From Jaapia argillacea MUCL 33604 (lineage: Eukaryota > Basidiomycota > Agaricomycetes > Jaapiales > Jaapiaceae), in NCBI GenBank assembly GCA_000697665.1, contig KL197717.1, positions 290,761 to 354,760 of the forward strand: 64,000 nucleotides of DNA. The letters run 5' to 3'. This document shows positions 23,489-36,600 of this stretch, piece by piece (positions within the stretch are counted from its first letter, which is position 1; each line of letters opens with the position of its first letter). The notes under the pieces were generated by a model. That model was not told the origin of the DNA, made no database searches, and was given only the letters and a program-made list of their open reading frames with translations. Both the position numbers and the translations under genes were made by a program.

Positions 23489-25226
23489 CTGGGGTTTTAG
23501 GGGAGTCGCTTTTTCTTGAGTTAGTTGCTAGATTTCCGTGGGTATATCGCATCATGACATGAAGTATAGTACTACGCTGTAGATACAAGTCTCTGCACAC
23601 ATGATATATAATAAGAAGAAACTCAATGTTCTTGCAATTATCCAAAATCCACAGAATTCGGCAGGTCGACGACTCGGCTTGCAAGTGATGTCACCATGAT
23701 TACGTCCGTGTCTTGCCACTGCTTCAAGTTCGTGACTTCAGGTGCTAAATCTCATCTGAACCTCGATGTCGTTTCTAAAGCGATTCTGGCAAACTTTCAC
23801 TGGTCGTGTAAGGGTCATGTAGCTTCCATATTTGACCCAATACTGATCCGGGTTTCAATCTTGTCCTTCTCAGGCCTATCTGGCCGGAAGAGATTTGGAA
23901 GGTGGGGTCTCCGCTTCATCCACTATTTCGTGGAGCTGATTGTTGCGTAGGTAATCGATTCTTTGAGTATCCTAGCACGACAGCAGGTATGTCTCTCGAA
24001 TCGAAGCCCAGAAATCTCTCAACCGACTTCCTCGCAGACCCGAGAAGAACCAGGCGTGTTGTGAAATACAGGGATGCCGGAGGTGACCTATACCAATACG
24101 CGTCAGGAGGGAGGAATCTTCCAGGTCAGTTCAGAGTGACAGGCACCGCCTCTTCCGAGTTACTCAGAACCTGAACAGTGCAGTGGATGATGTGGTTAAC
24201 GCATTCCCGGCAGCAGGCGCCCACGACAGATGTGAGCTCCCTCGGATTGTCTACTATCTTCTACCTTGGCTAAAGTCGTGAGCCTAGGAATTACGAGCCG
24301 ACATCGCGCGAAAGCAACGTGTTCAAGCCAATGTTGCAATGATTGCGGAGCGGGAACGGCAGAACCAAGCGGGGATCACAGCAGGCTCCAGCGAACGGTC
24401 GCAGCACCATCATTCACATCCTCATGATTCGCCGCAGGCAGAACCGGCGCATCCGGAATCGAGCCACCCATCTCCGTCAAACCCGTGGCAGAAAGCGAAG
24501 GAGCAATCCTCCGACGAGCCGGAAGCTTGGAGTCCCCGCGCGATACGCCGGGGTCACGCTTAAGATGTCAGTATTCTTTGTTTTCAATCTCAACGGTGTG
24601 CCTCGCTTCACTGCTTTCATAGATTGTAAAGTACAGCGTCAGGCTAGGCCATCACGTTCATCGTCTCCTATTGCTACCAATGCCGTCATCTATTCTGCGG
24701 ATACCGCCATCTTCCTGGAAGCTATTGGCTATGCATATACTAATATACGTGTTCACCCAAATACGATTCGCGCAACTCCCTGGCACAATTACCGTCCTTG
24801 TGCGGACTCGTCCCGGCGCTCTACCCCCAAAGCGAGTCCCAGGGCTCACTTTCGACCTTACCTTGTTTTCTTCCCTATTTCTCCATCACATCGCCAGCAA
24901 TACAGTCGGTTCAGGTGGTTTCGAAACGAAACCTGCATTGATCATGTCAGAAATTCCAGAAGCGCAAATGGGCGGGATTCCAGAATCAGCGCTTTCATAA
25001 TTCAGGACTTGAGCGCACGCCTCAGGTGCCCCGGCTCAACGATGTACATGAGGAGGCAGTGCCAGAAGGATGACATCGATATGCGATAAACAGCTGTGCT
25101 TAAGGTTATCGACTTTGTATAAAAGTCTATACACCAGACGGTATGACAACTATCAAAGGTCATATAGGACCCTTCGCTGACCTTCTGCTTTCTTTGCTCA
25201 GCACTCAACGCCAGTCCTCCTTCTCA
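23489..25226. other. 1.7 kb without a confident gene; possible degraded coding remnants
   Basis: Several open stretches occur. One on plus, about 24291-24563, reads as a charged helical segment (RADIARKQRVQANVAMIAERE) followed by a His/Ser/Pro-rich tail and a stop; a piece at about 24000-24120 (YRDAGGDLYQYASGG) could be an upstream exon. I could not join them in frame with normal splice sites, so this may be a decayed gene or coincidence. The longer 248-codon frame overlapping it looks like a shadow frame. Confidence 0.3.
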
Positions 25227-27707
25227 ATGGATCTTGAATCAGAACCTCCATTCCAGGTAGAGCCATCGAAAGGTGGCTCGAGTCCCCGCCATCCGAATTC
25301 AGCCCATGGATCCTCCACATCCCTTTCCTCGCATGTAACAATCCCCATGAGTCCCATAATTCTTTCCAACAAGAACTGGTCTCTCAATGCCCGCCCCGCC
25401 CTGAAGGCCATTAATCCTACCGACGTGACGAGATACGAGAGGAATGTTGTGATGTATGCTGCGTCCTTATGTTGCCAGACACCATACCCTGAGTTGGCTT
25501 TCCAGCAGACAACGCGGCCGACGAAGCTTCAAAATCGAACCCATGACCAGAAATTTTGACAGGTAGTTGGTATCGCTATTTGCTCCTCCCAAGATCTTAG
25601 CCTGTATCTCAGGGAAACATTGCCCGACAACTGGGTTGCATGTGCTCATCCTGAGGGTGCTCTCTATTTTTACAATGCGTCGAAGGTCCGAACACCTCTT
25701 CTTAGCGATAGCTCTTCTGTTCTCTCATATTTTACCCCCCCAGAACATCCTAACCGAGGCCAACCTCTATGACCCCGAAACGTACCAACTTCTCGCCTCA
25801 TTTGCGGAGCAACTCCAGGAGGCCATAGAGAGCGCTGGTGAAAAACCTAGTGGCCTCGAGCTCGTTCTCGAAGTTCTGAAGGATGACGACGGGGATCTCT
25901 GTTGTGGTTACTATCTGGTCGACAACGGGGCTCGGTCACTTCTGTGGTTGGAGCCTTACTGTGCTGACGCAATTTTGGCCGGGTTTGACGGGGAGATTTC
26001 TGTGCCTCATCTCAGTGCGTGACTATCAGTACGAGGGGTCGCTATGCTATGCTGACATGGGATGATTTTAAAGAAGTCGCAATGGAGGCTTGCTACTGGT
26101 AGTTATCTTCGCGACTCTGAGTGTGTCAGCTTCCTCTCATCGCATTGTGGTGATCTTGCTCACACATTTAGTAGATACCACATTGAACGCTCATTCGTTG
26201 GATCTGCCCAGGTCACATGTTGAAATGTTCCCCAATCACCGCGATGTTTCGGAAAGCACTCTCAATGAACTCGTTGGGATCATGATGCACTCCTGTGTTG
26301 GTACGTGTGAATCCTTTCGAGCTGCCTATCAGAATTCATCCAGTACTGTGCGCGTGTGCCTGTCCACATGAAGATGCCATGACGTCGGACTTGTCTCTTG
26401 CGCCCTACAGTCCAAAGGAGACTCGAGAGCTGTTGGACCTCGTTGAGAGGATCCGAAGTATGTATATTCACCTCCTTTAGGTCCGGTACTTATGCTCCTC
26501 TGATGAAGCAATCGGTCCCGTGAATGGGGCATCGGCTTGTGTCGTCGGTACATATGTCGATTTTCATCGAAGTAGGCAATTCTGACTCTGTTTTCTTCTC
26601 GTACAGGGAAGCTCTTCTCGATCTATGGCAAGATCCCTTTCAATCTCTTCCGCAAGACAAATCATTTTAATTCCTATCATCCAGGCCAAGTTCGGTTCCT
26701 TCACAACTTCGGACAGCCCGGTGCGAGGCTTGCAACCAATCAAAGTATATACGGCAACGAAATTCATCCGCCACATTCATATAAGATGAAGACGTTGTCG
26801 ACCCTACTCTTCTTCACCCCCAATTACCACCTCAAGTCATTGGAAGAGATGTGGGTCGATCGTATTTTGAGCTCCCAATCCTGGAAAACCGTCATGACAC
26901 GGCTCCGCGCAGAGTGGGAGGGAGTGATTATTATGGTGAGTCAAGCACAACCTTAGAGTATCCTCGATCCTCGACCCAAGGATTTATTGGCAGTCCACCG
27001 TCTTAACGTACTTGAACATCTCGTTTCTTTCCATACAAAGTGTGGATCAGGGCGATTCTCATCGCTCACCGGCACAAGTTGCAAGCTACTTCTCTATCAT
27101 TACAAGTGTGGGGAGTATAACCATGAGTCTTTTATTGATTCGAAAGCACCGTTCGATCCCGCTTCGAGATGCAGGCCCTGCTGTGCGTTGGAATCCCTCG
27201 CTAATGAGTAACTGCTGAACAATCCTCCGCATCCAGGAAGACTACCTCATCAGCAAAGCGGACGGGAACCATCCCTTGGAAAACTTGGCCATTATGTACT
27301 CGGTACCCTATGGTCTCTTCGTGTGGGGGTAAGTAACGGTCCCACATCCCTTTGCACAGACCGAATGGGTCCAACCATATTTCAGGATTATCCTCTTCGT
27401 CTTGGCATTCTCCTTTACGACCTTCGAGTTCAACATCACATTTCCGTCGACAAACTACGTTTTACGCTCGTTGCTGGGTCTAGTGTGGACTGTCATATTG
27501 ACGTTGGTGGTGTGGTTCACTCTCGCCAACTGGGGTGGCGAGGACCCGGGTGCGAGATCCAGCTGGTTGCGATGGAATCTCCCAGAATTCTGCAAGGTGC
27601 AGTGGTGGAAGTCGAATAAGCGTGCTGACAGTGGGAGGCGAGGCAGTTTCCCACCTTGGAATCTTTCTGAAGACTCCAAGGAATTACATGTCCCTACAAT
27701 TGTATGA
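25227..27707 (+). CDS. WW-like/four-helix membrane protein family, member A
   Basis: Multi-exon gene of an uncharacterised mushroom-type family with four members in this window (A-D). It lacks the long Ser/Pro-rich N-terminus of B and D and starts around MDLESEPPFQ (an upstream ATG at 25143 is also in frame). Order: DVTRYERNVV..FKIEPMTRNFD, a WW-like module (LPDNWVACAHPEGALYFYNA), an acidic alpha/beta region with GYYLVDNGARSLLWLEPY, SHVEMFPNHRDVSE, DAMTSDLSLAPYSP, RFLHNFGQPGARLA, WVDRI..SQSW, then four hydrophobic segments near the C-terminus. One intron appears to be GC-AG (donor GCAAGA near 26628). Apparent stops at about 26478 and 26521 lie inside a ~148-nt intron. The position of WW-like and membrane parts suggests a membrane-anchored adaptor; this is inference. 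Confidence 0.65.
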
Positions 27708-28208
27708 TCCGTGTGTGGTACCGTCAATGACCGATTGTTATTCGGTTGTCGGGTTGCGGAAAGTCTTACCAGGTGCTAGTGTACAGTACAGGAGGATCAT
27801 CACTCTCGGGATCGGGGCACTTCTGAAAAAAAATCTACACCCAGTGCAAGCGGTTACATTCATCAGGGGAGGTCCAGGAGAGGAACCCAACCCCCAGTGC
27901 CGATTGTGAGGTGAGTTGCGTCTGCTGCCGTTCACATTTGAGTGCAGCAGCCAGCCACTATTCTACGAACTCCACGCTGAGATGGCACAACTTCAACGTG
28001 TTTCGCCAAGGCGCAGGCTTACACCACCATACCGGGGGGATGTTTTCCAGAGGTCGATTCAGAGGCACGACAACGGTCTTGCACTCGAGGTCAGCTTGTC
28101 ACTGATTGAGGTCGTTTTGACGTCCCTAGCGCAAATCAATTGAGCATCGGCTGATCTCAAATGTCCGTGCGACGTTTGACACTTAGACCCCAATGAGACA
28201 TTTCTTGC
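27708..28208. other. Downstream of member A up to the gap, nothing recognised
   Basis: About 500 bp of sequence before the run of N. It has no recognisable coding or repeat feature. Confidence 0.4.
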
Positions 28209-29174
28209 NNNNNNNNNNNNNNNNNNNNNNNNNNNNNNNNNNNNNNNNNNNNNNNNNNNNNNNNNNNNNNNNNNNNNNNNNNNNNNNNNNNNNNNNNNNN
28301 NNNNNNNNNNNNNNNNNNNNNNNNNNNNNNNNNNNNNNNNNNNNNNNNNNNNNNNNNNNNNNNNNNNNNNNNNNNNNNNNNNNNNNNNNNNNNNNNNNNN
28401 NNNNNNNNNNNNNNNNNNNNNNNNNNNNNNNNNNNNNNNNNNNNNNNNNNNNNNNNNNNNNNNNNNNNNNNNNNNNNNNNNNNNNNNNNNNNNNNNNNNN
28501 NNNNNNNNNNNNNNNNNNNNNNNNNNNNNNNNNNNNNNNNNNNNNNNNNNNNNNNNNNNNNNNNNNNNNNNNNNNNNNNNNNNNNNNNNNNNNNNNNNNN
28601 NNNNNNNNNNNNNNNNNNNNNNNNNNNNNNNNNNNNNNNNNNNNNNNNNNNNNNNNNNNNNNNNNNNNNNNNNNNNNNNNNNNNNNNNNNNNNNNNNNNN
28701 NNNNNNNNNNNNNNNNNNNNNNNNNNNNNNNNNNNNNNNNNNNNNNNNNNNNNNNNNNNNNNNNNNNNNNNNNNNNNNNNNNNNNNNNNNNNNNNNNNNN
28801 NNNNNNNNNNNNNNNNNNNNNNNNNNNNNNNNNNNNNNNNNNNNNNNNNNNNNNNNNNNNNNNNNNNNNNNNNNNNNNNNNNNNNNNNNNNNNNNNNNNN
28901 NNNNNNNNNNNNNNNNNNNNNNNNNNNNNNNNNNNNNNNNNNNNNNNNNNNNNNNNNNNNNNNNNNNNNNNNNNNNNNNNNNNNNNNNNNNNNNNNNNNN
29001 NNNNNNNNNNNNNNNNNNNNNNNNNNNNNNNNNNNNNNNNNNNNNNNNNNNNNNNNNNNNNNNNNNNNNNNNNNNNNNNNNNNNNNNNNNNNNNNNNNNN
29101 NNNNNNNNNNNNNNNNNNNNNNNNNNNNNNNNNNNNNNNNNNNNNNNNNNNNNNNNNNNNNNNNNNNNNNNNNN
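28209..29174. other. Assembly gap (966 N)
   Basis: A run of N of exactly this extent. Long open frames crossing it are artefacts of untranslatable sequence. Because it lies between two related multi-copy genes, a collapsed repeat is a plausible cause. Confidence 0.99.
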
Positions 29175-30342
29175 GTCGCCAACGAACTACAGGGTGAAGC
29201 AGTGAAGAACCTCGATGAGAAAAGGAAAATGGGACAGTGGGCGAGCGCTGTGGGAGATGACAAGTTTGATCGACGTGGCACTCCAAGGCCATGCAAGCAC
29301 TTTATATTCTTCCAAGTTGAAGCTTGAAGTCTGAAATACCTCTGGGCAGGCTCAGGGGAGCCAACGTTGAATGCACAACATTCTGGTGTCACTAAGGTGG
29401 TGTCCCAGAGCCCTGCGTGATGTTGTGGAGGCAATGTCAAGGTGACATTTCCGGAACGGCAGATGGACGTTTCTGCAAACGATAGGTTGAGACAGCTCTG
29501 AGAACAACAACCTGACCTCCATCCTGGGCACGAAAAAATCTATCATTTGATCACATAACAATAACAACTTTTTGAGATCCTGTTGACAGTTTACAGGTTT
29601 GGTGGTGTAGGGAAGAGGTTGGACGTCAAGTTCATACTAGCACTCAAGACGTTTGGTCACGAACTCAGAATCGTCGCACTCGCTCGCACGTTCAGAACTC
29701 TGAAAATATATTAGCGACCTCCTACAGACCCTTGGACTTAGGAACGGCGGAACTTGATTATATCGATGTCAAGCACAGCATATTACAGCAGCAGTCCTGC
29801 ACCAAGATTGTGATCGACAATGCGCTCACCTGATGGCAACTCCAGACTACACGGCTATGCTTACCGTGGTGCCGTTCACACTGGCATAGTACTCCCACAA
29901 TTCGTTTTGGCTTCCCACCTGGATCTCGGGTGTACCTTGCCCATCAGGATGTCGCTCATCTGGTGAGAGCAAGCAGAAGCTTCACGGCACTGCCCTAGGA
30001 CCTAACTTGGGCGGATCGCAGATTTTTCCAGCAGAGGTTAGAACATGGAGCCAAAGGAGGCCATTGTAATAGTGGTCGATGGTGTCGTGTCATCAAAAAG
30101 ATGAAGATACAGTAATAAGCGAGGTTATATCGACTAGGAATTGAGTGATTTGAGTCTGAGTCTGAAAGCGAAGCGCCCGACGGGGGCAGTGACAGCAACG
30201 TGGGTGGCTAGACAGAAGTATCTGTGGTGCCTTTAGCCTCGAGGTCGATGTATACATAACGAAAACATAAGAGCGCCCTTTGCTTCTCCCCGGTTTCTCA
30301 TATGCACTTTGGCACATCCTTCGCTGGACGCCTCCACTTACG
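29175..30342. other. Between the gap and member B, nothing recognised
   Basis: About 1.2 kb. No exon could be supported. From about 30199 it becomes similar to the region upstream of member D, so the last ~140 bp belong to the duplicated block and should include the promoter of B. Confidence 0.4.
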
Positions 30343-33300
30343 ATGACATCTGTGCTTGTCGCTGTCTTGAAAATCCTTCGCAACTACTTGCAGGCGACGA
30401 CCAAGGGCGTTCATAGGCGCTCTCTGCTTTCGCTGATTCTCCGACTATGGTCCATTATCCTTCGACATCTACGAGGATGGAGAAAACGAATTCTTGGGCA
30501 GCATATGCCCAGCGATGAAACGAAAGATGTTGAATCATTGCCAGGTTCATCGCCTGGACCCCCACGCTGTAACGACATTGTAACGATATGTGCAAGTTCA
30601 CGACCACCATCTGTTGTAATCGCACCACCTACCCCCCAGCACAGCACCGCCGGTGCCCCTTCTCATATGATTCACGGGATACCACTTCAAGCTCTTCCCG
30701 GGGGATCCAGATATCATCTGACGCCAACCCCGGGTGGTTCGCGTCCCTCCTCGCGAGCATCGTCACCTGGTCGAGGTGGCCGTGATTCCCGGTCTCCGTA
30801 TCTTGTCACCCGTGGCTCCAATCTCGCGTTGCGATCGCGTTCACCTTCCCCTGCGCCATCCCGGCAAGGACGTTCGGAATCACCGGTGTCCATACAGGTA
30901 GAATCCCCAACTGAGGACTTATCCTTCGATATCCCACAAGGCGGCTCTTTCCGTGCTCGCCACGGGTCCTCCACATCCATCGGCACACATGTAGCTATCC
31001 CGATGGGCCCGACTGCTACGCCCGGTAAAGGTCGAACCCCAAGATCCCGACCAACTATGAAATCCATCAACTCTGCTGATGTCAAAAGATACGAGAGAAA
31101 AGTTATTTTGTAAGTTCTTCTACGTGCTAGTTGTACACGACTGATGGGCTGATTGTATTCCCTTCAGAAAAAAACGGGAACGGGAAGGAAGCTTCGAAAT
31201 CAAACCCATGACGAGAAAGTTTGACTGGTGAGTTGTGACGAATGTTGGTATGTCCAGTTGATTTGAAATTCTGTCTCAGGGAACCTTTGCCGGGTGACTG
31301 GGTTGCTTGCGCCCATCCTGAGGGTGCCCTCTACTTCTACAATGCATCAAAGGTTCGATACTTCCTTTTCTTGGTAGCTGCCTACTTACATATTGTCAAC
31401 TTAGAATATCTTTACCGAGGCTTACCTCTACGACCCGGAAATGCTTGATCTCGTCACTTCCTTTGCCGAAGAACTCCAAGAAACCATAGAAAGCAATGGA
31501 GAACGCCCCACGGACCTCGAGCTCGTCGTGGAAGTGGTCCAGGATGAGAGTGGCGAACTCGCTTTCGGATACTATCTCGTAGATAATGAAGCACGAACAC
31601 TTTTGTGGTGGGAACCTTATGACGCTAAAGAGATGCTAGCTGAGTTTGAGGGAGAGACAACTGTGACTCATCTCAGTGCGTCCTCTTGCCGCAGGTGATC
31701 GGTTGTTTGGTCGTGCTGACGAGCCATGTTCCCTGCAGAAATCGAAATGGAGTCTCGTTACTGGTGGGCATTTACGCCTTAGGTATGTCAAACTTCCCCG
31801 TCGTTGTTGGGATCATGTTAAACCTGTTACTAGATTTCTCCCAATGTATTGACCCGGTCATCCATGAAGGGCGCACTGTGAAATGTTTCCCAACCACCGT
31901 GATGTTTCGGAAGATACCCTGAATGAATTAATGGGCATGCTGATACATTCCAGCGTTGGTAAGTACTTGATTTAATCCTTGTCAAATTCACTATTAAATT
32001 GTGTGGACTGATTGATGCTGCACGCAGATGCAATGACGTCCGACCTGTCTCTCGCGCCATACAGCCCACAAGAATGTCAAGATTTACTGAGTCTCGTTGG
32101 GAACATCAGAAGTATGTACTTTTCCCTGTCTCGTAGGTCCGACCTTGATGTCCATCCTTCTGAAATCAAGCCATCGGTCGAGCGAATGGTGCATCGGCTT
32201 GCGTTGTCGGTACGTATCTATCGAGCACAGATGGTGTAAAGTTGACACTTCTGACATTGGGATTCTTTCGTTTAGGGAGACTCTTCTCGTTATACGGTCC
32301 GTTGGCAAATTTGGACTCTGACGCCCCCTAATTTGATACTTTCCAGGGCATTCTCGTTTCCTTCATAATTTCGGACAGCACGGAGCTCGCCTGGCAAGGG
32401 ATCAGAGCATCTACGGGAGAAACATCCATCCGCCACGTTCGCACCTCATGAAAACGTTGTCGGCCCTCTTCTTTTTTGCGCCGGACGTCCACCTCAAGTC
32501 GTTGGAGAAGATGTGGGTTGACCACATCATGACATACCAGCCATGGAAAGAGCTCATGTCGCGGTTACTAGAGGAATGGGAGAAACTCCTGGTCATGGTG
32601 CGCCAAGTCGAACTTTATTATCTCCCTAATGCTGATTTGGAGTTTTCTTGGTAGTCGACCGTCATGTTGACCGCCAACGTCTCCTTCCTTGCCATACAAA
32701 GCGTGGACCAAGGTGACGCTTATCGATCACCAGCACAAATGGCAAGCTATTTCTCTACGATTGCGAGCATAGGGAGCATTATCCTCGGGTTGTTGCTTGT
32801 TCGGAAGCATCGTTCCATCTCACGTGACGATGCAGCTGTTGCTGTACGTAGGAAAGCTTTTGACCATTGATAACTTACTCATGTCTATGCACAGGAGCAA
32901 TATCTGTTGAGTAAGCTCGACGACAATCGCGGCCTGGAGACGTTGTCCATCATGTACTCGTTACCCTACGCGCTCTTGATGTGGGCGTAAGTCATGATCC
33001 TCCTTTATCTTGATCCCCCGCTACTGATAGCATTTGCCAGTATGACGCTCTTCCTCCTGGCCTTCTCCTTCGCGACCTTCGAGCTCGATGTGACCTTCTC
33101 GTCGACTAACTACGTGTTACGCCTGTTGTTAGGTTTGGCGTGGGCCGCTATCTTCGCCCTTCTGGTCTGGTTTATTCTCACGGATTGGGATGGGAATGGG
33201 GAGGACACATGGCTCAGCTTTCTCGGATGGGATTTACCACAATCTTGGAAGTCGATACTTTCGAAGCCCGCTGATGACCCCGACCAGAAGGAACGGCATT

Positions 33301-33605
33301 GGTTTTCGTTTTGGAGACGGCCGAAGCAACTGCCTCCTCCCGCCACTGCGTAGTTATTCCTTGTCTCATATATTGCTAACTGTATCGATATCGACTGTAG
33401 CCAAATGTAATTTACAACTACCAGCCTCGTTCAACTGTTTTGTCCCTCCTCTGAGCGAGCGCCCGCTACTTCGCATCATCTGGTTGGCCCATGTCATTTC
33501 TTCTTCTTTGGATCAGCAGGCTGAGGACGTGGGTTCTTCGGGTCGAACTCTTTCCCTACCAACGGGTCTTGCACATCGTGCTTAAGTGTTGAAAGAGGTC
33601 CTTTC
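30199..33605. repeat. Duplicated block containing member B (inverted relative to 60133-63399)
   Basis: Similarity with the reverse complement of 60133-63399 starts at acgtgggtggctag near 30199 and continues through the gene, its introns and the 3' flank to about 33605. Because introns and flanks match as well as exons, this is a segmental DNA duplication and not an old paralogy. The copies are inverted and about 27 kb apart. Confidence 0.8.
30343..33353 (+). CDS. WW-like/four-helix membrane protein family, member B (744 aa)
   Basis: Twelve exons fit and sum to 2235 nt, including a 21-nt exon at 32276-32296 and a 25-nt exon at 31739-31763. N-terminal ~50 residues form a hydrophobic/basic helix (VLVAVLKILRNYL), followed by ~200 residues rich in Ser, Pro and Arg (SRPSSRASSPGRGG, RSRSPSPAPSRQ), likely disordered and phosphorylatable. 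Then DVKRYERKVI..FEIKPMTRKFDW, the WW-like module LPGDWVACAHPEGALYFYNA, an acidic region with GYYLVDNEARTLLWWEPY, YWAHCEMFPNHRDVSE, DAMTSDLSLAPYSP, RFLHNFGQHGARLA, and four hydrophobic segments (about 32655-33180), ending in a basic/aromatic tail. I cannot assign a function. The start is the first in-frame ATG. The intron at 32112-32275 is unusually long (164 nt) and open in one frame. Confidence 0.75.
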
Positions 33606-36600
33606 GGGGGTTGGCGAGGACCCAATAGCTCGATCTCATCGCTGTTCCGGATGCTCAGCGATCATGTCAAGTGTCAAAGGGAGTGCCAAGGAGAGGGTGA
33701 ACGGACTCATCGATGACTTCGACACTAAAAAATGGTTCGTAAGTAAGGTAAACCAACGGATGCTTAGAGCACGCACACTTCTCCGGAATCGTTCACAATT
33801 ACGGCGGTGCGGCCAGAAGGGATGAATCTAGTAAAGCCGCATTAAATGATGTCTGATTCCTCACAAGAGAGTACGGACTCGGACGTTGTTTGAACCGATG
33901 CATCGCTACGACAATTGATCGTTAGGATCTGGTAAATCGACTTGGAGTAGTCGACGAGGGCTTACATGACTGCAGGTTGTTCAGGCCCTTCGACTTTCCT
34001 AGGTTGAGACATCGTGGTAGATGGTGTAGATGATGGAGAGTAGATGAAGCTAACTTGACCTGTCAAGGCTGCTTTTGTACTCCACATATAGCCACATATA
34101 TATGCGTAGTTCGCACCGCAAGGGGAGGGGACCATGAAATGAAATCAGATAATGATCTGGTTGGTGGCACGGCGATTATGCCAGTCAATCAGAGCATCAT
34201 AATTCATCGCCCCAAGTCACAAGTGTCGAAAGCTGATTCCCGAGGTATACGGTGCCGGTATGAGCGTCTTTGGAGATAAGTAGGGAGACAAGTTGGCGAC
34301 AAGAATTCAGTCCTAGTTTCTCCCGAGATCGAGGCGTCGACTGGTTCCAGTGTCAAACAGGTTTGGTACTCTGAAACATTGGGCGTTTGGACGGTCTTCC
34401 GGTGCAACTGGAAGGGAGGCGCATACAAGCTTGGAGGAGATATAGTCCTGGACCCTAGAACAGCTCAAGCGCGCATAGTATTCATACACGAAAAGATCCA
34501 GATAGACGAGGGGTAGTAGTTGGAAAAAAGAGCAAGTCACGGCATTCCGAGTACACGTAAAGGAGATACGCTGCAGTGCAGCGCGGTCACTTCGTCTTTG
34601 GCCCAACTGCGATTTGTTTCTTCGGAGCTCGTGGGGCATAATATGGAGGCTCGACGACAGATCTAAGAGGTAGTGTTGGCAAATATTACAGCAACTAAAC
34701 GTAAAGCACGCAACGGGTGTGGGTCAGTGTGGGTGTTGGTGGATCTGCCAGTGATCGAGAAATGAGTATGAAAGTTGGGAGGAAGCTTCAAGGCGAAACT
34801 CACGCATTCACGGTTGATGCTGGATGGACCTTAATATCGCTGCTGGTGTCGACTGGAGGATTAGCGGATAACTATCGAGGGAGATCAGACGGAAAAGCTG
34901 ACGATGTCGATCCTCCTTCGCCTAGATGTTTAGACGCTTCATCATGATGACCAGTGCTGCCAGTACTATGGCAGCGATAAGCGAAGCTCAGGATATCACA
35001 CAGGTTTCGACCTACTGGGTGGAATCGGTATGCTTGTGGGACTCCATGAGGTACTACGTCTGGGTAGAAGGGTTTCCGAGTTGGTAGTAACAGTACTTGG
35101 TTATGGGCGGCTCATTATCCCAGCTTCGCGGAGCAACACATCCCCGTGCGTTCTAAGTTCGCCATCGATCATGATCAAAATAGGCGTCAATATCCCTTTA
35201 GTGGAAATGACGTCCACGGTAATCCCCTCTTATCGGCGCCATCTTGACTTGGGAGGTAGGTAGGTATATTCCAGCATGGTCCCGATATTCGAAACGCTGG
35301 TTTCCACAGATACAAATATGTACGATAATGGTAGACTAAGATACCCCCATAAAAGGCGGAGTGTGGTCCTTGGAAATCAGAAATACGGCCCAAATGGTGA
35401 AAACCGACGATACTTGTGATGAAAATCATGATCTTTACATTCTTCAAGTCCGATACACATGCATAAAAAACAAAGAAACGTCCACTGCAGAGTCACCATA
35501 CTGAACCATCCCTTGGATTTCACCTTTTGATGGGTTTAATGACCCTTGGACCAGCAATCACAGGTTTCGTTGACGCCCTGGGAATGAAAAACACCTCTCC
35601 TTCGGGGGTCAAGCTAATGAAACCCGAAGGTGGTGTGAGATTCAATCTCAAGCTGACAGACATGCACTATAGAGGAGACTTACGTCGTGGAAGTGGGAGC
35701 GAAACCGGCCCTACAAAGGGAGTGAGGGAGGCAGCGAGGAGATCGTGTGTGCAGCACGTACGGCGTGGTAGTCGGCAGGGATGTAGCCAAGTTTGTGTCA
35801 TTGGGAGAATCTACTTGACATGACTTCTCCCTGAAGGCTGACATTAGACGTCATGAAATCAGCAAATTTGAGTGCAACTCACGTCGTCCTTTCATGCGTC
35901 TCATCAGAGCCCCCCTCAGGAGAGGTCGGGCTATTACTACTGTCGTCGTCGCGGGGCCTGATTCAAGGATACAGGTCAGAGGGTCAGTCATGTCTTGGGA
36001 CCAGAAATGGCACATACAATTGAGGAGGCTGCTGCGATGAATTTGGCTGTTCCTCCTCTATCTGCGGGGGGCTGGTACTGCTTTCGGCTTCATCGCGGGC
36101 ACAGTCGAGACTAGACGACCATCACTGATAAGTATCAAGGAAGGATCTATAACAGCAACTTGAACACACTCTTGATGAAGCGCTGCGACTACGTCCTGCC
36201 GAGAACCGCATTTTATCGGAGAATCCATCTTGCAGTAATGGGAGGAAGTGTTATGAAATGCTAGCAAGCACAAGGTCTGGGTGTAACAGGTTGGATGGGG
36301 AATCTGGATGTCTTATAGTAAACTGGATGATCTGAGCATCCTCGTTCAATGGGATGAGAAGCTTTCTGGAAAGCGCCTCGCCTTCGTGAAGTGTTCTTGC
36401 ATGGCAGATAATGTCCAGCTTCAATCCCGCCAATCTGGGCAAAGTCTTTGCCCTCTGCCACTTCTTCGAAGCAGTTCATAATCGCCCTAGTTTGAGATAA
36501 CCGAGAGTTGACGTGGCAAACTCCGACTGTGGAAAATATCATGATGGCAGTGGAGTGAAGGGCACTGTTCCAAGGACTAAGTGGATGTGTGAGAAACCGG

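Noticed and set aside
24343-25089. 248-codon plus-strand open frame
   Set aside because: Arg/Ser-rich low-similarity translation overlapping a better frame; it looks like a shadow frame.
26459-26606. In-frame stops in member A suggesting a pseudogene
   Set aside because: They fall inside an intron (GTATGT to ACAG). Joining across it restores the frame seen in B and D, so A is kept as a coding gene.
28157-29440. Very long open frames of 334-427 codons
   Set aside because: They run through the N gap and contain no readable residues there.
32112-32136. A 25-nt intron in member B (GTATGT to CGTAG)
   Set aside because: Too short for spliceosomal removal, and the resulting frame does not connect to the next conserved block; the longer intron to 32275 does.
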